Shown here piece after piece: positions 25,390-34,724 of a DNA stretch of 63,838 bases. Under the pieces are notes generated by a model, which saw only the letters and a list, made by a program, of their open reading frames with translations, made no database searches and was not told the origin of the DNA. A program made the position numbers and the translations under genes. Positions within the stretch are counted from its first letter, which is position 1. Every line of letters starts with the position of its first letter. Source of the stretch: an uncultured Alkaliphilus sp. (lineage in GTDB: Bacteria; Bacillota; Clostridia; Peptostreptococcales; Natronincolaceae); the NCBI GenBank assembly GCA_938074565.1, contig CALJEQ010000036.1:1-63838 (forward strand), given 5' to 3'.

Positions 25390-26085
25390 TTGATAAATTT
25401 ACGAGAATTTTATCAGGCAATTTTAAACCCTACTGTTGTTTATTTTCTTTTACTTATTTTAACTCGCCTCATTGGAAGAAAGCTCTTAGAACAGGTAACT
25501 TTTTTTGATTTTGTTATCGGTATAACTTTAGGTACAATTGGTGGTGCTTTTGTTGCTACTGAAGTAAAAGGATTTTATGTATTAATTAGTGCCATTGTTA
25601 TGGCTTTTCTTGTCTATATTACTGATGTTTTTATCTTAAAAAGTATTACTCTTAGGAAACTTATTGAAGGAGAACCTGTTATCATAATACAAAAAGGAAA
25701 AATTTTAGAAAAAAACATGAGTAAAATAAGATATAATCAAGATGATTTAATGATGCAATTAAGGAGTAAGGATGTTTTTAATATTAGCGAAGTGGAGTAT
25801 GCTATATTGGAACCCGACGGTAAATTGAGCGTATTAAAGAAAAGTAGTTTATTACCCCTTACTTCAAAAGATTTAAATATTCTAACCAATAAAAAAGGTC
25901 TGTCTTTAGAAATTATTAGAGATGGAAAAATTCAAGAAGATATTTTAAATGAAAATAACTTGTCCTATGAGTGGCTTTATAGTATGCTTATGACTTTAAA
26001 TATTAATAAATTAGATGATATATTTATCGCTACCTTATCTTCTGATGGGCAGTTGTATGTTGATTTTAAGAAGGATCGGTTATAG
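25390..26085 (+). CDS. DUF421 (YetF-like) membrane protein, second copy
   Basis: Product of 231 aa starting at TTG 25390, with GGAG about 11 bases upstream. Three N-terminal transmembrane helices (VYFLLLILTRLIGRKLLEQVTFFDFVIG) are followed by the soluble DUF421 domain with GEPVIIIQKGKILEKNMSKIRYNQDDLMMQLR. It is clearly diverged from the copy at 11093-11770 and lacks a DUF4363 neighbour. Just upstream on the other strand are CotF-like genes, which fits a sporulation link. Confidence 0.82.
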   Translation: MINLREFYQAILNPTVVYFLLLILTRLIGRKLLEQVTFFDFVIGITLGTIGGAFVATEVKGFYVLISAIVMAFLVYITDVFILKSITLRKLIEGEPVIIIQKGKILEKNMSKIRYNQDDLMMQLRSKDVFNISEVEYAILEPDGKLSVLKKSSLLPLTSKDLNILTNKKGLSLEIIRDGKIQEDILNENNLSYEWLYSMLMTLNINKLDDIFIATLSSDGQLYVDFKKDRL

Positions 26086-26115
26086 TAAATCGTAAAAGAG
26101 TAACTTATTTCTAAG

Positions 26116-26868
26116 CTACTCCATAATAACAATCCCCAACGCTTTAAGGGTCTCCAGTGTTATAGTTGGATTTTTAGGTAATCCATAATCTTTCTGAAAA
26201 CTATATAGTGCATCCTCCATGTAAGGGCCATACTTTCCATCTAAGTGGTCTACTTTATAGTAACCCAAAGCCTGTAAACGTCTTTGTACTTCAATAACAT
26301 CTGAACCGAAGTCCCCAGGCTTAATAGGATTCAATCCATATCCAAAGGGACCAAAAACTCCATTAACAATTGCTACTGGTGTACCTTGCTTTACATATTT
26401 ATATAAGTCTTCTACGTCTTTATTTCTCATACGTATGCACCCTGCCGAAGCATCATTACCTATGGAATTGGGTTTATTGGTTCCATGAATTCCAAAAAGT
26501 CCCCAAGGAACATCTAATCCAATCCACCTTGTTCCAAAACCACTACCCATTCGTCTTTTATTTATTACTTTCCATGAACCTATGGGGGAGGGGGTTTCTA
26601 ACTTTCCACTGGCAATAGGATATTTTTTTATTAACTCATTTCCATTTAATAAATACAATCTCTTCTCTGAAATATCAACTAATATTTTTAAATCATCATA
26701 ATCTGGATTTGCTTTTATCATTGAATATTCCCATTGGTTGTATTCATTTAAACCTCTTACTTCTCCGGTGAAAAGACTTTTGTTATAATTAATTAATTCG
26801 TAAACACCTAAAATACATATTAGCCCTATTACAATGTATAAACTTCCTCTTAAGAAAAACCGTTTCAA
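26116..26868 (-). CDS. L,D-transpeptidase (YkuD) with peptidoglycan-binding domain
   Basis: Product of 250 aa. An N-terminal membrane anchor (LYIVIGLICILGVYELI) leads to a YkuD catalytic domain with HGTNKPNSIGNDASAGCIRM, the His and nucleophilic Cys of L,D-transpeptidases. The C-terminal part (GSDVIEVQRRLQALGYYKVDHLDGKYG...) is a PG_binding_1 repeat. The enzyme makes 3-3 peptide cross-links in the cell wall. Domain order (catalytic first, binding last) is common in clostridia. Its end overlaps a weak hairpin (26098-26122). Confidence 0.92.
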   Translation of the reverse strand: MKRFFLRGSLYIVIGLICILGVYELINYNKSLFTGEVRGLNEYNQWEYSMIKANPDYDDLKILVDISEKRLYLLNGNELIKKYPIASGKLETPSPIGSWKVINKRRMGSGFGTRWIGLDVPWGLFGIHGTNKPNSIGNDASAGCIRMRNKDVEDLYKYVKQGTPVAIVNGVFGPFGYGLNPIKPGDFGSDVIEVQRRLQALGYYKVDHLDGKYGPYMEDALYSFQKDYGLPKNPTITLETLKALGIVIME

Positions 26869-26935
26869 TTATAATCCCTCCCTATATACATACATTCAAT
26901 TATATGCAGAGGGATAAGCTTAACATTCGGTAATA

Positions 26936-26972
26936 AAAAAGGAATAATACCACTAAACAATGATATTATTCC
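26936..26972 (-). terminator. Terminator of the YHYH/PG-binding protein gene
   Basis: GGAATAATA, loop, TATTATTCC, followed by TTTTTTATT on the minus strand. Confidence 0.82.
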
Positions 26973-26999
26973 ATTTTATATATTTAACTGTTAATTATA

Positions 27000-27434
27000 T
27001 TACTCTAACCCAAGGGCCTTTTTTAGTTGTGGCTTAATTTGCCCATCCACTTTAAGTCCCTTATCCTTTTGATACTTCTTAATCGCTTCCTTAGTTTGAT
27101 TTCCCATAATCCCATCTGGTGTTCCGCATTTATAACCTAAGCTGTTTAACTTTGTTTGTATTGCTTTAATTGTGGCTTTATCCACTTTTGATGCAGTTGT
27201 TGAAGTTGTTTTTGAAGTTGTTGAAGTTTTTTTAGTGCTATAAGGACATTCCCCATTTTTGTGTAGATGTGCTGGGTTACCTCCACAGTGGTAATGATAG
27301 CTTCCAAGTCCACTTTTGTTTTTATTATCCTTATGTCCTCCACTTGAATCTGTTTTTCCTGAGTGGGAAAAAGTTGGAACATTAAAAGCTAATAAAATTA
27401 AGATTAAAAACATTGAAATAATTCTTTTTCTCAT
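27000..27434 (-). CDS. Secreted YHYH-motif protein with peptidoglycan-binding domain
   Basis: Product of 144 aa. A signal peptide (MRKRIISMFLILILLAFNVPTFS) precedes a conserved His/Gly-rich segment HSGKTDSSGGHKDNKNK...SYHYHCGGNPAHLH...CPY, then a Thr/Ser-rich linker and a PG_binding_1 domain (AIQTKLNSLGYKCGTPDGIMG...TKEAIKKYQKDKGL). The YHYH block is often found on secreted Gram-positive proteins and may bind metal through its histidines and cysteines (inference). No catalytic residues of a known hydrolase are evident. Confidence 0.8.
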   Translation of the reverse strand: MRKRIISMFLILILLAFNVPTFSHSGKTDSSGGHKDNKNKSGLGSYHYHCGGNPAHLHKNGECPYSTKKTSTTSKTTSTTASKVDKATIKAIQTKLNSLGYKCGTPDGIMGNQTKEAIKKYQKDKGLKVDGQIKPQLKKALGLE

Positions 27435-27547
27435 GTATATCCCCCTTTTTTTAATGTGTTAAATAATATTCATACATTCCCCTTTACTAACAGTTTCGGT
27501 AAATAATAGAAAAATCCTTTCTATTTTTGTCGTCAAATATCGACAAT

Positions 27548-27588
27548 AAAAGCCAGCACCCGATATATGAATATTGGGTGCTGACTTT
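27548..27588. terminator. Terminator of the metallo-beta-lactamase-fold gene
   Basis: CAGCACCC and GGGTGCTG enclose a 15-base loop, with AAAA and TTTT flanks. It lies 20 bases after the stop at 27609. Confidence 0.8.
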
Positions 27589-27608
27589 TAACAGTAAAGA
27601 CACTATTT

Positions 27609-28250
27609 TTACTTCTTCTTTGTACTTAAATATTGAATGTTTCTATTCTTAACATCTTTCATTAAAGCATTTTCCCCATGCCCAGGATAAATAATAATAT
27701 CATCTTTCCACTTTGAAACCTTGTTAGTAATTGTTTTTTTCAACATTTCTTCACTTCCGCCTTCTAAGTCGGTTCTTCCTAGATCATCACTAAATATAGT
27801 ATCTCCTGTAAAAATAATATTGCTATCCTTTACTTTAAGGCAAATACCACCAGGAGTATGACCTGGAGTATGTATCACTTCTAAGTGTACTTTTCCTACT
27901 GAAATAATAGCTCCCTCTGAAAAAACTTCATCTGGAATTACAGAAATATTTTTTCTTCTATTAATCATAGAGCGATTATACTCTGGATTTTTTAAACCTT
28001 CCACCTCTTTTTTATGGGCGTAAATTGGAGAATCATATTTTTTCTTCACTTCATCTGCTGCTCCAATATGATCATGGTGATAATGAGTTAGTATAATTCC
28101 AATAGGTTTTAGATTGTTTTTATCTATGTACTTTATTAGAACTTTTTCTTCGTCCCCTGGGTCTATAACAATGGCTTCTAAGGTAGTGCTATCATAAATA
28201 ATATAGGTATTCGTTTCATTAATGCCTACAACAAATCTTTCTATCTTCAT
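27609..28250 (-). CDS. Metallo-beta-lactamase-fold hydrolase (glyoxalase II-like)
   Basis: Product of 213 aa. The dinuclear metal site is visible as THYHHDHIGA (HxHxDH), HTPGHTPGG, FTGDTIF and YPGHGE. The short form without the glyoxalase II C-terminal domain is the YqgX/YcbL group, active on thioesters or related substrates. Cytoplasmic. Single gene between terminator and flavoprotein gene. Confidence 0.9.
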   Translation of the reverse strand: MKIERFVVGINETNTYIIYDSTTLEAIVIDPGDEEKVLIKYIDKNNLKPIGIILTHYHHDHIGAADEVKKKYDSPIYAHKKEVEGLKNPEYNRSMINRRKNISVIPDEVFSEGAIISVGKVHLEVIHTPGHTPGGICLKVKDSNIIFTGDTIFSDDLGRTDLEGGSEEMLKKTITNKVSKWKDDIIIYPGHGENALMKDVKNRNIQYLSTKKK

Positions 28251-28338
28251 TTAAAGCCCCTCTCTGTAATTTAATATTTTCTATTAACTATTATTACACA
28301 AAGGAGATAATTATTAAATAGTATGTTCTATCTTATTT

Positions 28339-29436
28339 TTAGTGTTTATCTATCAGCTTTATAACAGGTTTTAAAAGATGACTTACTATATTCAAATAAT
28401 CTACATTTTTTGAGTTAAATATCTTATGTACTACTTCACCACTTAAATTTTTTACAATCAGGTCAAACTTACTATTATCTAAATGCTCCATTCCTTTTCT
28501 TAATATTAACGAATCATTAAAACTTTTATTTAATTCTTTTACTAAATTTTCATACTTCCCTTTTCCACATATATCATATGCAGAATAAACTCCCGTCATT
28601 ATGGCAGAGAATTGACCAAATCCTAAAAAAGGCATTATCGCACCATAACAATTACCTACAAAAAAAGTATTTCCTATTCTAGGTGTATTACAAAGTCCTA
28701 TTTTGTAGTTAGTAATTTGAAAGTTATCTACTTCTTTAAGCTCTTGCTTTATATCTAATTGTACCTGTTTATGTAAATTCTTTAATAAAACTGCACTATC
28801 ATACTGACGGTTTTCTGGATAATCAGGATAAGCCACCACAAGGTTAGCTTCTTTTTTAGATATTGGAATTAAATAGCAATATCCCTGAGGTGCATAGTTA
28901 TTATTAAGCCATGTCATAGCTTTAAACTGATCAAATTCTCCTTCAACAATCATTCCACATAATGATACCGTTAAATGGGTTTTATAATTTCCTAGTTCCT
29001 CGCTATGGGCACCATCGCCAGTTGCTAATATAATATGGGTGTATTCTTGAAGTAAGTCTTCATAGGAATATTTTGAATTAAAGTTAATTGTTTTATTAAG
29101 TTGGTTTTGCATTTGCTTACTTATGGACTGACTAGTTCTTCCCCTTACTACGTTAAACCCTAAGTTTCCTTTTATTTCAGCTCTTTCATTTTCTGAATAG
29201 ACGATTAATTCCTTTATATGCCCTACTGGTTTAAGGTGGATTCCAAACTCTTGTGTGAGATAGGATATACAGTCGCTAATGGGGGGATTTAATATATTAA
29301 GAAATATTTCACCATTTATGAACCGATCATCAACTTCACTATTCTTTTCTAATATTGTAAAGTCTACTCCTTCTTTTTCTAATGTAATAGCACATGCTAA
29401 ACCAGCTAAACCTGCACCCAAAATTGCTATTTTCAT
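28339..29436 (-). CDS. FAD-dependent oxidoreductase, geranylgeranyl-reductase-like
   Basis: Product of 365 aa. An N-terminal dinucleotide-binding GAGLAGLACAITLEKEG and the later FVGNCYGAIMPFLGFGQFSAIMTG, which matches the GD/DAAG-like flavin segment of geranylgeranyl reductase and FAD monooxygenase-type proteins. The usual GDA there is GNC, and the first motif is GxGxxG. The substrate is unknown; reduction of a prenyl or unsaturated lipid is a possibility from family. Single gene. Confidence 0.75.
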   Translation of the reverse strand: MKIAILGAGLAGLACAITLEKEGVDFTILEKNSEVDDRFINGEIFLNILNPPISDCISYLTQEFGIHLKPVGHIKELIVYSENERAEIKGNLGFNVVRGRTSQSISKQMQNQLNKTINFNSKYSYEDLLQEYTHIILATGDGAHSEELGNYKTHLTVSLCGMIVEGEFDQFKAMTWLNNNYAPQGYCYLIPISKKEANLVVAYPDYPENRQYDSAVLLKNLHKQVQLDIKQELKEVDNFQITNYKIGLCNTPRIGNTFFVGNCYGAIMPFLGFGQFSAIMTGVYSAYDICGKGKYENLVKELNKSFNDSLILRKGMEHLDNSKFDLIVKNLSGEVVHKIFNSKNVDYLNIVSHLLKPVIKLIDKH

Positions 29437-29541
29437 GTTACTCCATCCTTTACCTGTATTTTAAGTATTTAGAGTTTACTATCAATTAATATAGTTAAAT
29501 GAATGTACTAGTTGTTATACATCAAATAATAATATTATTAA

Positions 29542-29883
29542 TCAAAGTATATATAAACTGTTATTAATTTCAAAGCATACAGCCTCTGAAAAGGTTTCTT
29601 TTTTTATCCATTGTGCCAATTCTTTTAATGTACTTATTCCCTCTTCTATATCCTCTACATAACACATTATTAACTTGGTTTGCATTTTTCCTACCTCATC
29701 TTCATTGTCCTTATGCCAATATCCTGTTCCATCAATTACTGTCGCCCCACCCCCTATTTTTATTAAACGTTTAAGGGACATGTCTATTAGATTGTCTATT
29801 TTATATTGAGGTATTTGAGTATCATTTCCATATTCAGTAGGTATATATAGAGCAGTTTTATAAGATAACTTTTTAACTTGCAT
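29542..29883 (-). CDS. Conserved-looking hypothetical protein (113 aa)
   Basis: Family not recognised. No signal peptide or membrane helix. A Gly-rich central motif GGGATVIDGTGYWHKDN and a helical C-terminal half (IEEGISTLKELAQWIKKETFSEAVCFEINN) suggest a small alpha/beta enzyme-like fold. It is a single gene followed by a terminator shared in form with those of the chemoreceptor genes next to it. Confidence 0.6.
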   Translation of the reverse strand: MQVKKLSYKTALYIPTEYGNDTQIPQYKIDNLIDMSLKRLIKIGGGATVIDGTGYWHKDNEDEVGKMQTKLIMCYVEDIEEGISTLKELAQWIKKETFSEAVCFEINNSLYIL

Positions 29884-29952
29884 TCTATCAACTCCCTATC
29901 GATTTTACCTATAGTATATCCTTTTTATCTATTGAGTATCTTAAGTTTTATA

Positions 29953-29988
29953 TAAAAAAATCCACGGTTTATACACCAGTGGATTTTT
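29953..29988 (-). terminator. Terminator of chemoreceptor gene 1
   Basis: ATCCAC and GTGGAT with an inner GGT/ACC pair, flanked by A7 and T5. Similar hairpins end the other two chemoreceptor genes. Confidence 0.85.
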
Positions 29989-30011
29989 ATCTATTATGTA
30001 GATTAAATTAT

Positions 30012-32003
30012 TTAATATCTAAATTTATTAATTGCCTTTTGAAGTTCTTCAGCTAAGTTAGCTAAACTATGACTGGCAGAAGCTATTTCTTCCATAGAAG
30101 CTGTCTGTTCTTCCGTTGCAGCTGATACATTTTGAACTTGATTAGTAACTTCTTCAGTAATTGTTTGCATTTCATTGGTGGATACCACCACGTCTTGACT
30201 ACCTGTTGCCACCTGAAAAATTGCATTGGTGATGGAATTAATCTGATTAGATACCTCTCCAATTAATGTAGAAATCTCATTGAAAGTCTTATCGGTTGTG
30301 TTTACAATATCAATTCCTTCTTCTACATTTTTTGAACCTTCCATCATTAATAAATTAGCGTTACTAATATAAGTATCATTTTCTATAATTAGTTTATTAA
30401 TTTTATTTACAGATTGCTGGGATTCTTCTGCTAGTTTTCTAACCTCATCGGCAACAACGGCAAATCCTTTTCCTTGTTCCCCCGCCCTAGCTGCTTCTAT
30501 AGCCGCATTTAATGCTAATAGATTCGTTTGTTCTGCAATACCCTTAATAACACTTGTAATTTCATTCATTTGCCTTGAACTTTCAGTAATATCAACTAAA
30601 GATTTTTGTACCTTTTGAGTACTGTCATTGATATTAGTCATTTGTAAAATTACTTTTTGTATTCCCTCTTTACCTGCATAAGACATATCAAGCACATTTA
30701 TACTTAATTGATTAATTTCTTTAGCATTAGTTGATACTTCATCTATACTGGCGGATATTTCCTCCATTGAGGAAGAAACAGCTAACACATCATTTAATTG
30801 TACTTCACAACTTTGTGCCATCTCTCCTGCTGAACTGGAAATATGCTCCGATGCCATAGCAGACTGTTGTGAAATTGCCGTTAACTCTTCTGATGATACC
30901 GCCACTTGTTCAGATGATTCCACTACATGCTTAATAAACCCTCTAATATTAACAATCATTAATTGAAAAGCATTCCCTAATCGCCCGATTTCATCCTTGC
31001 GTTTTCTCAAATCAAGGGGAATATCGTTTCTAATATCAAGGTCTGCTATTACTTCTGCAAATTCTGTGGCTTCCACAATCGGTTTACTTATATAACGCCC
31101 TAATAAGTATGTAATTATTGCCCCTATGGAAAGGATAATAATGGTTGTAATTACTATATAAGTTCGCAGATCCATTATTTCATCTATAATCTCTTTTTCT
31201 TCTGTAGCAGCATAGATAATCCAAGAAGTTTTAGGTATGTTGGCATACCCCACATGTCGAATAGAACCTCTAAATAGATATTGTCCATTTCCATTATGAT
31301 TATTTAGTGCTGTTGTTATAGACTTGGCTAATCCCTCAAGTTCAGGATCATCCTCAACTTCTTTTATTGGGTTGAATTGATTAATTACTAAATTAATATC
31401 CCTATGTCCAATAATTATACCCTCTTTATTTATCATAAAAGCATATCCTGTTTCACCAAATGAGGTATCTGCAATAATATTATTTAAATGTTCACCATTT
31501 ATCTGTCCAACTAAAGTACCTATAACCTTGCGTTCTCTATATATTGGCGTTGACACCATCACTATCAGTTTTTCATCATTATCATCAATAAAGCTCATCA
31601 TTGGCTCTGTTATATTTGAAGTGCCCGTTAAAGATTGCTGAATAAATTCATACCTACTTAAATCAACTGTTCTACCATTATCAAACTTTCCTTTACCAAG
31701 AGTATCTATAGGTATAATGAAGTTATACCCTATTCGATCAGCCTGACTATTTAGTATTTTATACATTGCCTCTTCATCTTCAGTATCTATTACAGAAGCA
31801 ATTATTTCCATTTCTTTAATCTGCCCGTTCATCCATGTTTCTACAATGGTGGCTATATCTGAAGATTTATACCTTAACGACATTTCTGACTGATGGATTA
31901 ATGCCTTTGCCGCAGTATAATAAGATATGACTCCTAAACTTCCACACGATACTAACAAAATAACTATAAAAATAATAATAATTCTATTCCCAATACTCTT
32001 CAT
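30012..32003 (-). CDS. Methyl-accepting chemotaxis protein 1
   Basis: Product of 663 aa. An N-terminal transmembrane helix, a periplasmic-side dCache sensor of about 250 residues (NRIGYNF...[14 protein letters not shown]...[21 protein letters not shown]), a second helix near 283-303, a HAMP domain and a long coiled-coil signalling domain. The CheA/CheW-binding tip is [32 protein letters not shown] split over the hairpin turn. One of three tandem paralogues, each with its own terminator. dCache receptors of this type usually bind amino acids, amines or organic acids; the ligand here is unknown. Confidence 0.93.
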   Translation of the reverse strand: MKSIGNRIIIIFIVILLVSCGSLGVISYYTAAKALIHQSEMSLRYKSSDIATIVETWMNGQIKEMEIIASVIDTEDEEAMYKILNSQADRIGYNFIIPIDTLGKGKFDNGRTVDLSRYEFIQQSLTGTSNITEPMMSFIDDNDEKLIVMVSTPIYRERKVIGTLVGQINGEHLNNIIADTSFGETGYAFMINKEGIIIGHRDINLVINQFNPIKEVEDDPELEGLAKSITTALNNHNGNGQYLFRGSIRHVGYANIPKTSWIIYAATEEKEIIDEIMDLRTYIVITTIIILSIGAIITYLLGRYISKPIVEATEFAEVIADLDIRNDIPLDLRKRKDEIGRLGNAFQLMIVNIRGFIKHVVESSEQVAVSSEELTAISQQSAMASEHISSSAGEMAQSCEVQLNDVLAVSSSMEEISASIDEVSTNAKEINQLSINVLDMSYAGKEGIQKVILQMTNINDSTQKVQKSLVDITESSRQMNEITSVIKGIAEQTNLLALNAAIEAARAGEQGKGFAVVADEVRKLAEESQQSVNKINKLIIENDTYISNANLLMMEGSKNVEEGIDIVNTTDKTFNEISTLIGEVSNQINSITNAIFQVATGSQDVVVSTNEMQTITEEVTNQVQNVSAATEEQTASMEEIASASHSLANLAEELQKAINKFRY

Positions 32004-32312
32004 TTGTTCAACTCCCCAAATTGTTATAAACGAACTATTAATTATTTAATGTTTTACAATAAAATGTACCTCCCTCTCCTTTCATATATGCTTCATTAAA
32101 TGAATTACCTAAAATAGAATTGTTAAAATTAAACTGTTAAAAAACACTATTCTATTTCATACATTTTTTTACTTATTATATCATATTTTACTTACATGTA
32201 AAATATATATGTGAACAATTTATCAATTTGTTTTGTTATTTTTTAAGTTTGAATTAATAAATAATGGAACTTATTGATGAATAGTGTATATAACATGTTT
32301 TTTTTGTAAAAT
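32004..32312. other. Upstream region of chemoreceptor 1
   Basis: AT-rich, with no gene seen. I looked for a flagellar sigma-D type promoter (TAAA and GCCGATAT) and found none that convinces. Confidence 0.35.
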
Positions 32313-32344
32313 AAAAAATCCACCGTTTACTACCCAACGATGGA
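32313..32344 (-). terminator. Terminator of chemoreceptor gene 2
   Basis: TCCACCGTT, loop, AACGATGGA with one mismatch, followed on the minus strand by T6. It is related in sequence to the terminators of the neighbouring paralogues. Confidence 0.75.
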
Positions 32345-32363
32345 CCAACCTTTTACCTTATAT

Positions 32364-34352
32364 TTATATTTTAAATTTACCAATTGCTTTCTGTAATTCT
32401 TGTGCTAAGTTAGATAAACCTTGACTGGCGGCTGCGATTTCTTCCATTGATGCGGTTTGTTCCTCTGTAGCTGCTGACACATTTTGTACTTGTCCTGATA
32501 CTTCTTGACTCATTTTTTCCATTTCATTTGTTGCCATAACCACTTCTTGACTTCCTGTTACCACTTGAAGTATAGAACTCGTTATTATATCTATTTGGGC
32601 TGTTACTTCACTAATTAATGTGGCTATCTCATTAAATGTTTTATCTGTTATGTTAACTATTTCTATTCCTTCCTCAACATTTTTTGATCCTTCCATCATT
32701 AATTCATTGGCTTTTTCAATATTATTTTGATTTTCTTGTATTAATTGATTAATTTTATTAGTAGACAGTTGGGATTGTTCTGCTAGTTTCCTTACTTCAT
32801 CTGCAACAACAGCAAAGCCCTTCCCCTGATCTCCTGCTCTAGCCGCTTCTATGGCTGCATTTAAAGCCAATAAATTTGTTTGTTCTGCTATTCCTTTTAT
32901 TACATTTGTAATTTCATTCATTTGTTTTGAACTATCGGTAATATCTAATAAAGAACTTTGTACTTTTTGTGTACTACTATTAATACTTGTCATTTGTAGA
33001 ATTATTCTTTGAATCCCTTCTTTTCCATCATTGGACTTATGTAAAGCACTTACACTTAATTTGCTAATTTCTTTTGCATTATTAGATACATCATCTATAC
33101 TTGCAGAGATTTCTTCCATTGAAGAAGAAACATTTAGAATTTCATTCAGTTGTTTTTCAGAACTTACAGCCATGTCTCCTGCAGAACTGGATATATGTTC
33201 TGATGCCATTGCTGCCTGTTCAGAAATTGCGGTTAATTCTTCTGATGATGCAGCCACTTGTTCTGTTGATTCCATAACTTGTCTAATAAAAAGTCTTAAA
33301 TTATCAGTAACTGCTTGAAAAGCATTGGATAGTCTTCCCACTTCATCTTTTCTTAATTTATATTTTTGTGATATATCTGTAGTTATGTCCAATTGAGCCA
33401 TTTTTTCTGCATAACTGGTTACAAATATAATAGGTTTAGTAATAGATTTACCAATAATAAACACAATAATTATTCCCATAGCCAATATCACCATTGAAAC
33501 AACAGAAATATTCTTCTGTAAACTTGGCAACGCACTTAATACTTCAGTTTTGGGTGCTGTAACTCCCACAGACCAGTCTGTACCTTGTATTCTTGAATAC
33601 CCAAGATATAAGTCTCTATTATTAAAATTGTACTCTTCAAACCCATTATAATTTGTAATCATCCTTGTAAAAACATCCGCTAAACTATTAACTGATGGAT
33701 CATTAACGGCAGTTTCAATTGGATTATATTCTTCAAATACCATATCTCTGTTTTTGTGGGCAATTACTGTTCCTTTTCCATTTAATATGTAGGCATAACC
33801 TGTTTTAGCAAAAATTACATCACTGGTAATTCGACTTAACTCATTGGCATCCATTTTAGCAATGATGGCTCCAATCACTATACTTCCTTTTTTTATTGGA
33901 GTTGCAACCATTATTATAGATGAACTGTTTGAAGGATTTATAATAACATCTGAAAAGTTTGGTTCTCCACTCAAAGCTCTTCTAACATATTCTTGCTCAC
34001 TTAAATTTTCTTCTTTACCATCAAGATAGTAGGCTAATCCAGTTGGATCAATAACTGTTATTTCATGAAAAGTTGTCCTATTCATTTCTTCTTCTAAGCA
34101 AGCTTTTTGTTGTTCCCATTCCATACTAACAATTTCTGTTTTCTTAGCAATAGAATCAAGCTCCATTAACTGTAAATCTAATTTTCCTCGAACAATTTTA
34201 GCCACATCTTCTGCTCTTTGAGGTAACACTTCTTTAACTTCTTTATTAACAGCATTATAGGTAGTATAATAAGTAAATGTTCCAAATACACCTGATATTA
34301 AAAATAATAATAAAGAGAAAAAAAGCAATAATTGTCTACCGATACTCTTCAT
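32364..34352 (-). CDS. Methyl-accepting chemotaxis protein 2
   Basis: Product of 662 aa from ATG 34352 (GGGAGG eight bases upstream; an earlier in-frame ATG has no site). Same plan as its neighbours: helix, dCache sensor, helix, HAMP, signalling coil with [34 protein letters not shown]. The sensor half is the most diverged of the three ([29 protein letters not shown]...), so its ligand probably differs, while the signalling half is nearly shared. Confidence 0.93.
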   Translation of the reverse strand: MKSIGRQLLLFFSLLLFLISGVFGTFTYYTTYNAVNKEVKEVLPQRAEDVAKIVRGKLDLQLMELDSIAKKTEIVSMEWEQQKACLEEEMNRTTFHEITVIDPTGLAYYLDGKEENLSEQEYVRRALSGEPNFSDVIINPSNSSSIIMVATPIKKGSIVIGAIIAKMDANELSRITSDVIFAKTGYAYILNGKGTVIAHKNRDMVFEEYNPIETAVNDPSVNSLADVFTRMITNYNGFEEYNFNNRDLYLGYSRIQGTDWSVGVTAPKTEVLSALPSLQKNISVVSMVILAMGIIIVFIIGKSITKPIIFVTSYAEKMAQLDITTDISQKYKLRKDEVGRLSNAFQAVTDNLRLFIRQVMESTEQVAASSEELTAISEQAAMASEHISSSAGDMAVSSEKQLNEILNVSSSMEEISASIDDVSNNAKEISKLSVSALHKSNDGKEGIQRIILQMTSINSSTQKVQSSLLDITDSSKQMNEITNVIKGIAEQTNLLALNAAIEAARAGDQGKGFAVVADEVRKLAEQSQLSTNKINQLIQENQNNIEKANELMMEGSKNVEEGIEIVNITDKTFNEIATLISEVTAQIDIITSSILQVVTGSQEVVMATNEMEKMSQEVSGQVQNVSAATEEQTASMEEIAAASQGLSNLAQELQKAIGKFKI

Positions 34353-34676
34353 TTTATTGTCCTCCCTAATCATCAGCTTTTTTATTGTTTTAGCACCTCA
34401 AAAAAAAGGTAACTAAGTTATATTTATTTGTTTAGATATAATAATATGATAATCTTTTTAAATCTATCTTCTTCATTTTTATTTCTATTCACTATATAAA
34501 CATATGTAATTAATATACTTTATTATAACATATGTTGTATTCTCTTTAACATGGTTTTTGGTATATTAATTATTTTTATGTATATAAAAATATTCATTTA
34601 TTAAGGGATTAAAACTATCATCAAAGCTGATTTCAAAAAAAACTCAATTGCATCTATGTTATCATATGAAACAAAT
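34353..34676. other. Upstream region of chemoreceptor 2
   Basis: AT-rich. It holds a minus-strand TATAAT at 34522-34527 between two copies of AACATATGT (34499-34507 and 34528-34536), which could be a repressor site around the promoter. No gene is seen. Confidence 0.4.
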
Positions 34677-34710
34677 AAAATCCACCGATTATTTTAACCA
34701 GTGGATTTTA
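34677..34710 (-). terminator. Terminator of chemoreceptor gene 3
   Basis: AAAATCCAC and GTGGATTTTA enclose a 15-base loop. Its core TCCAC/GTGGA is the same as in the other two chemoreceptor terminators. Confidence 0.85.
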
Positions 34711-34724
34711 TTATTTACACTATG

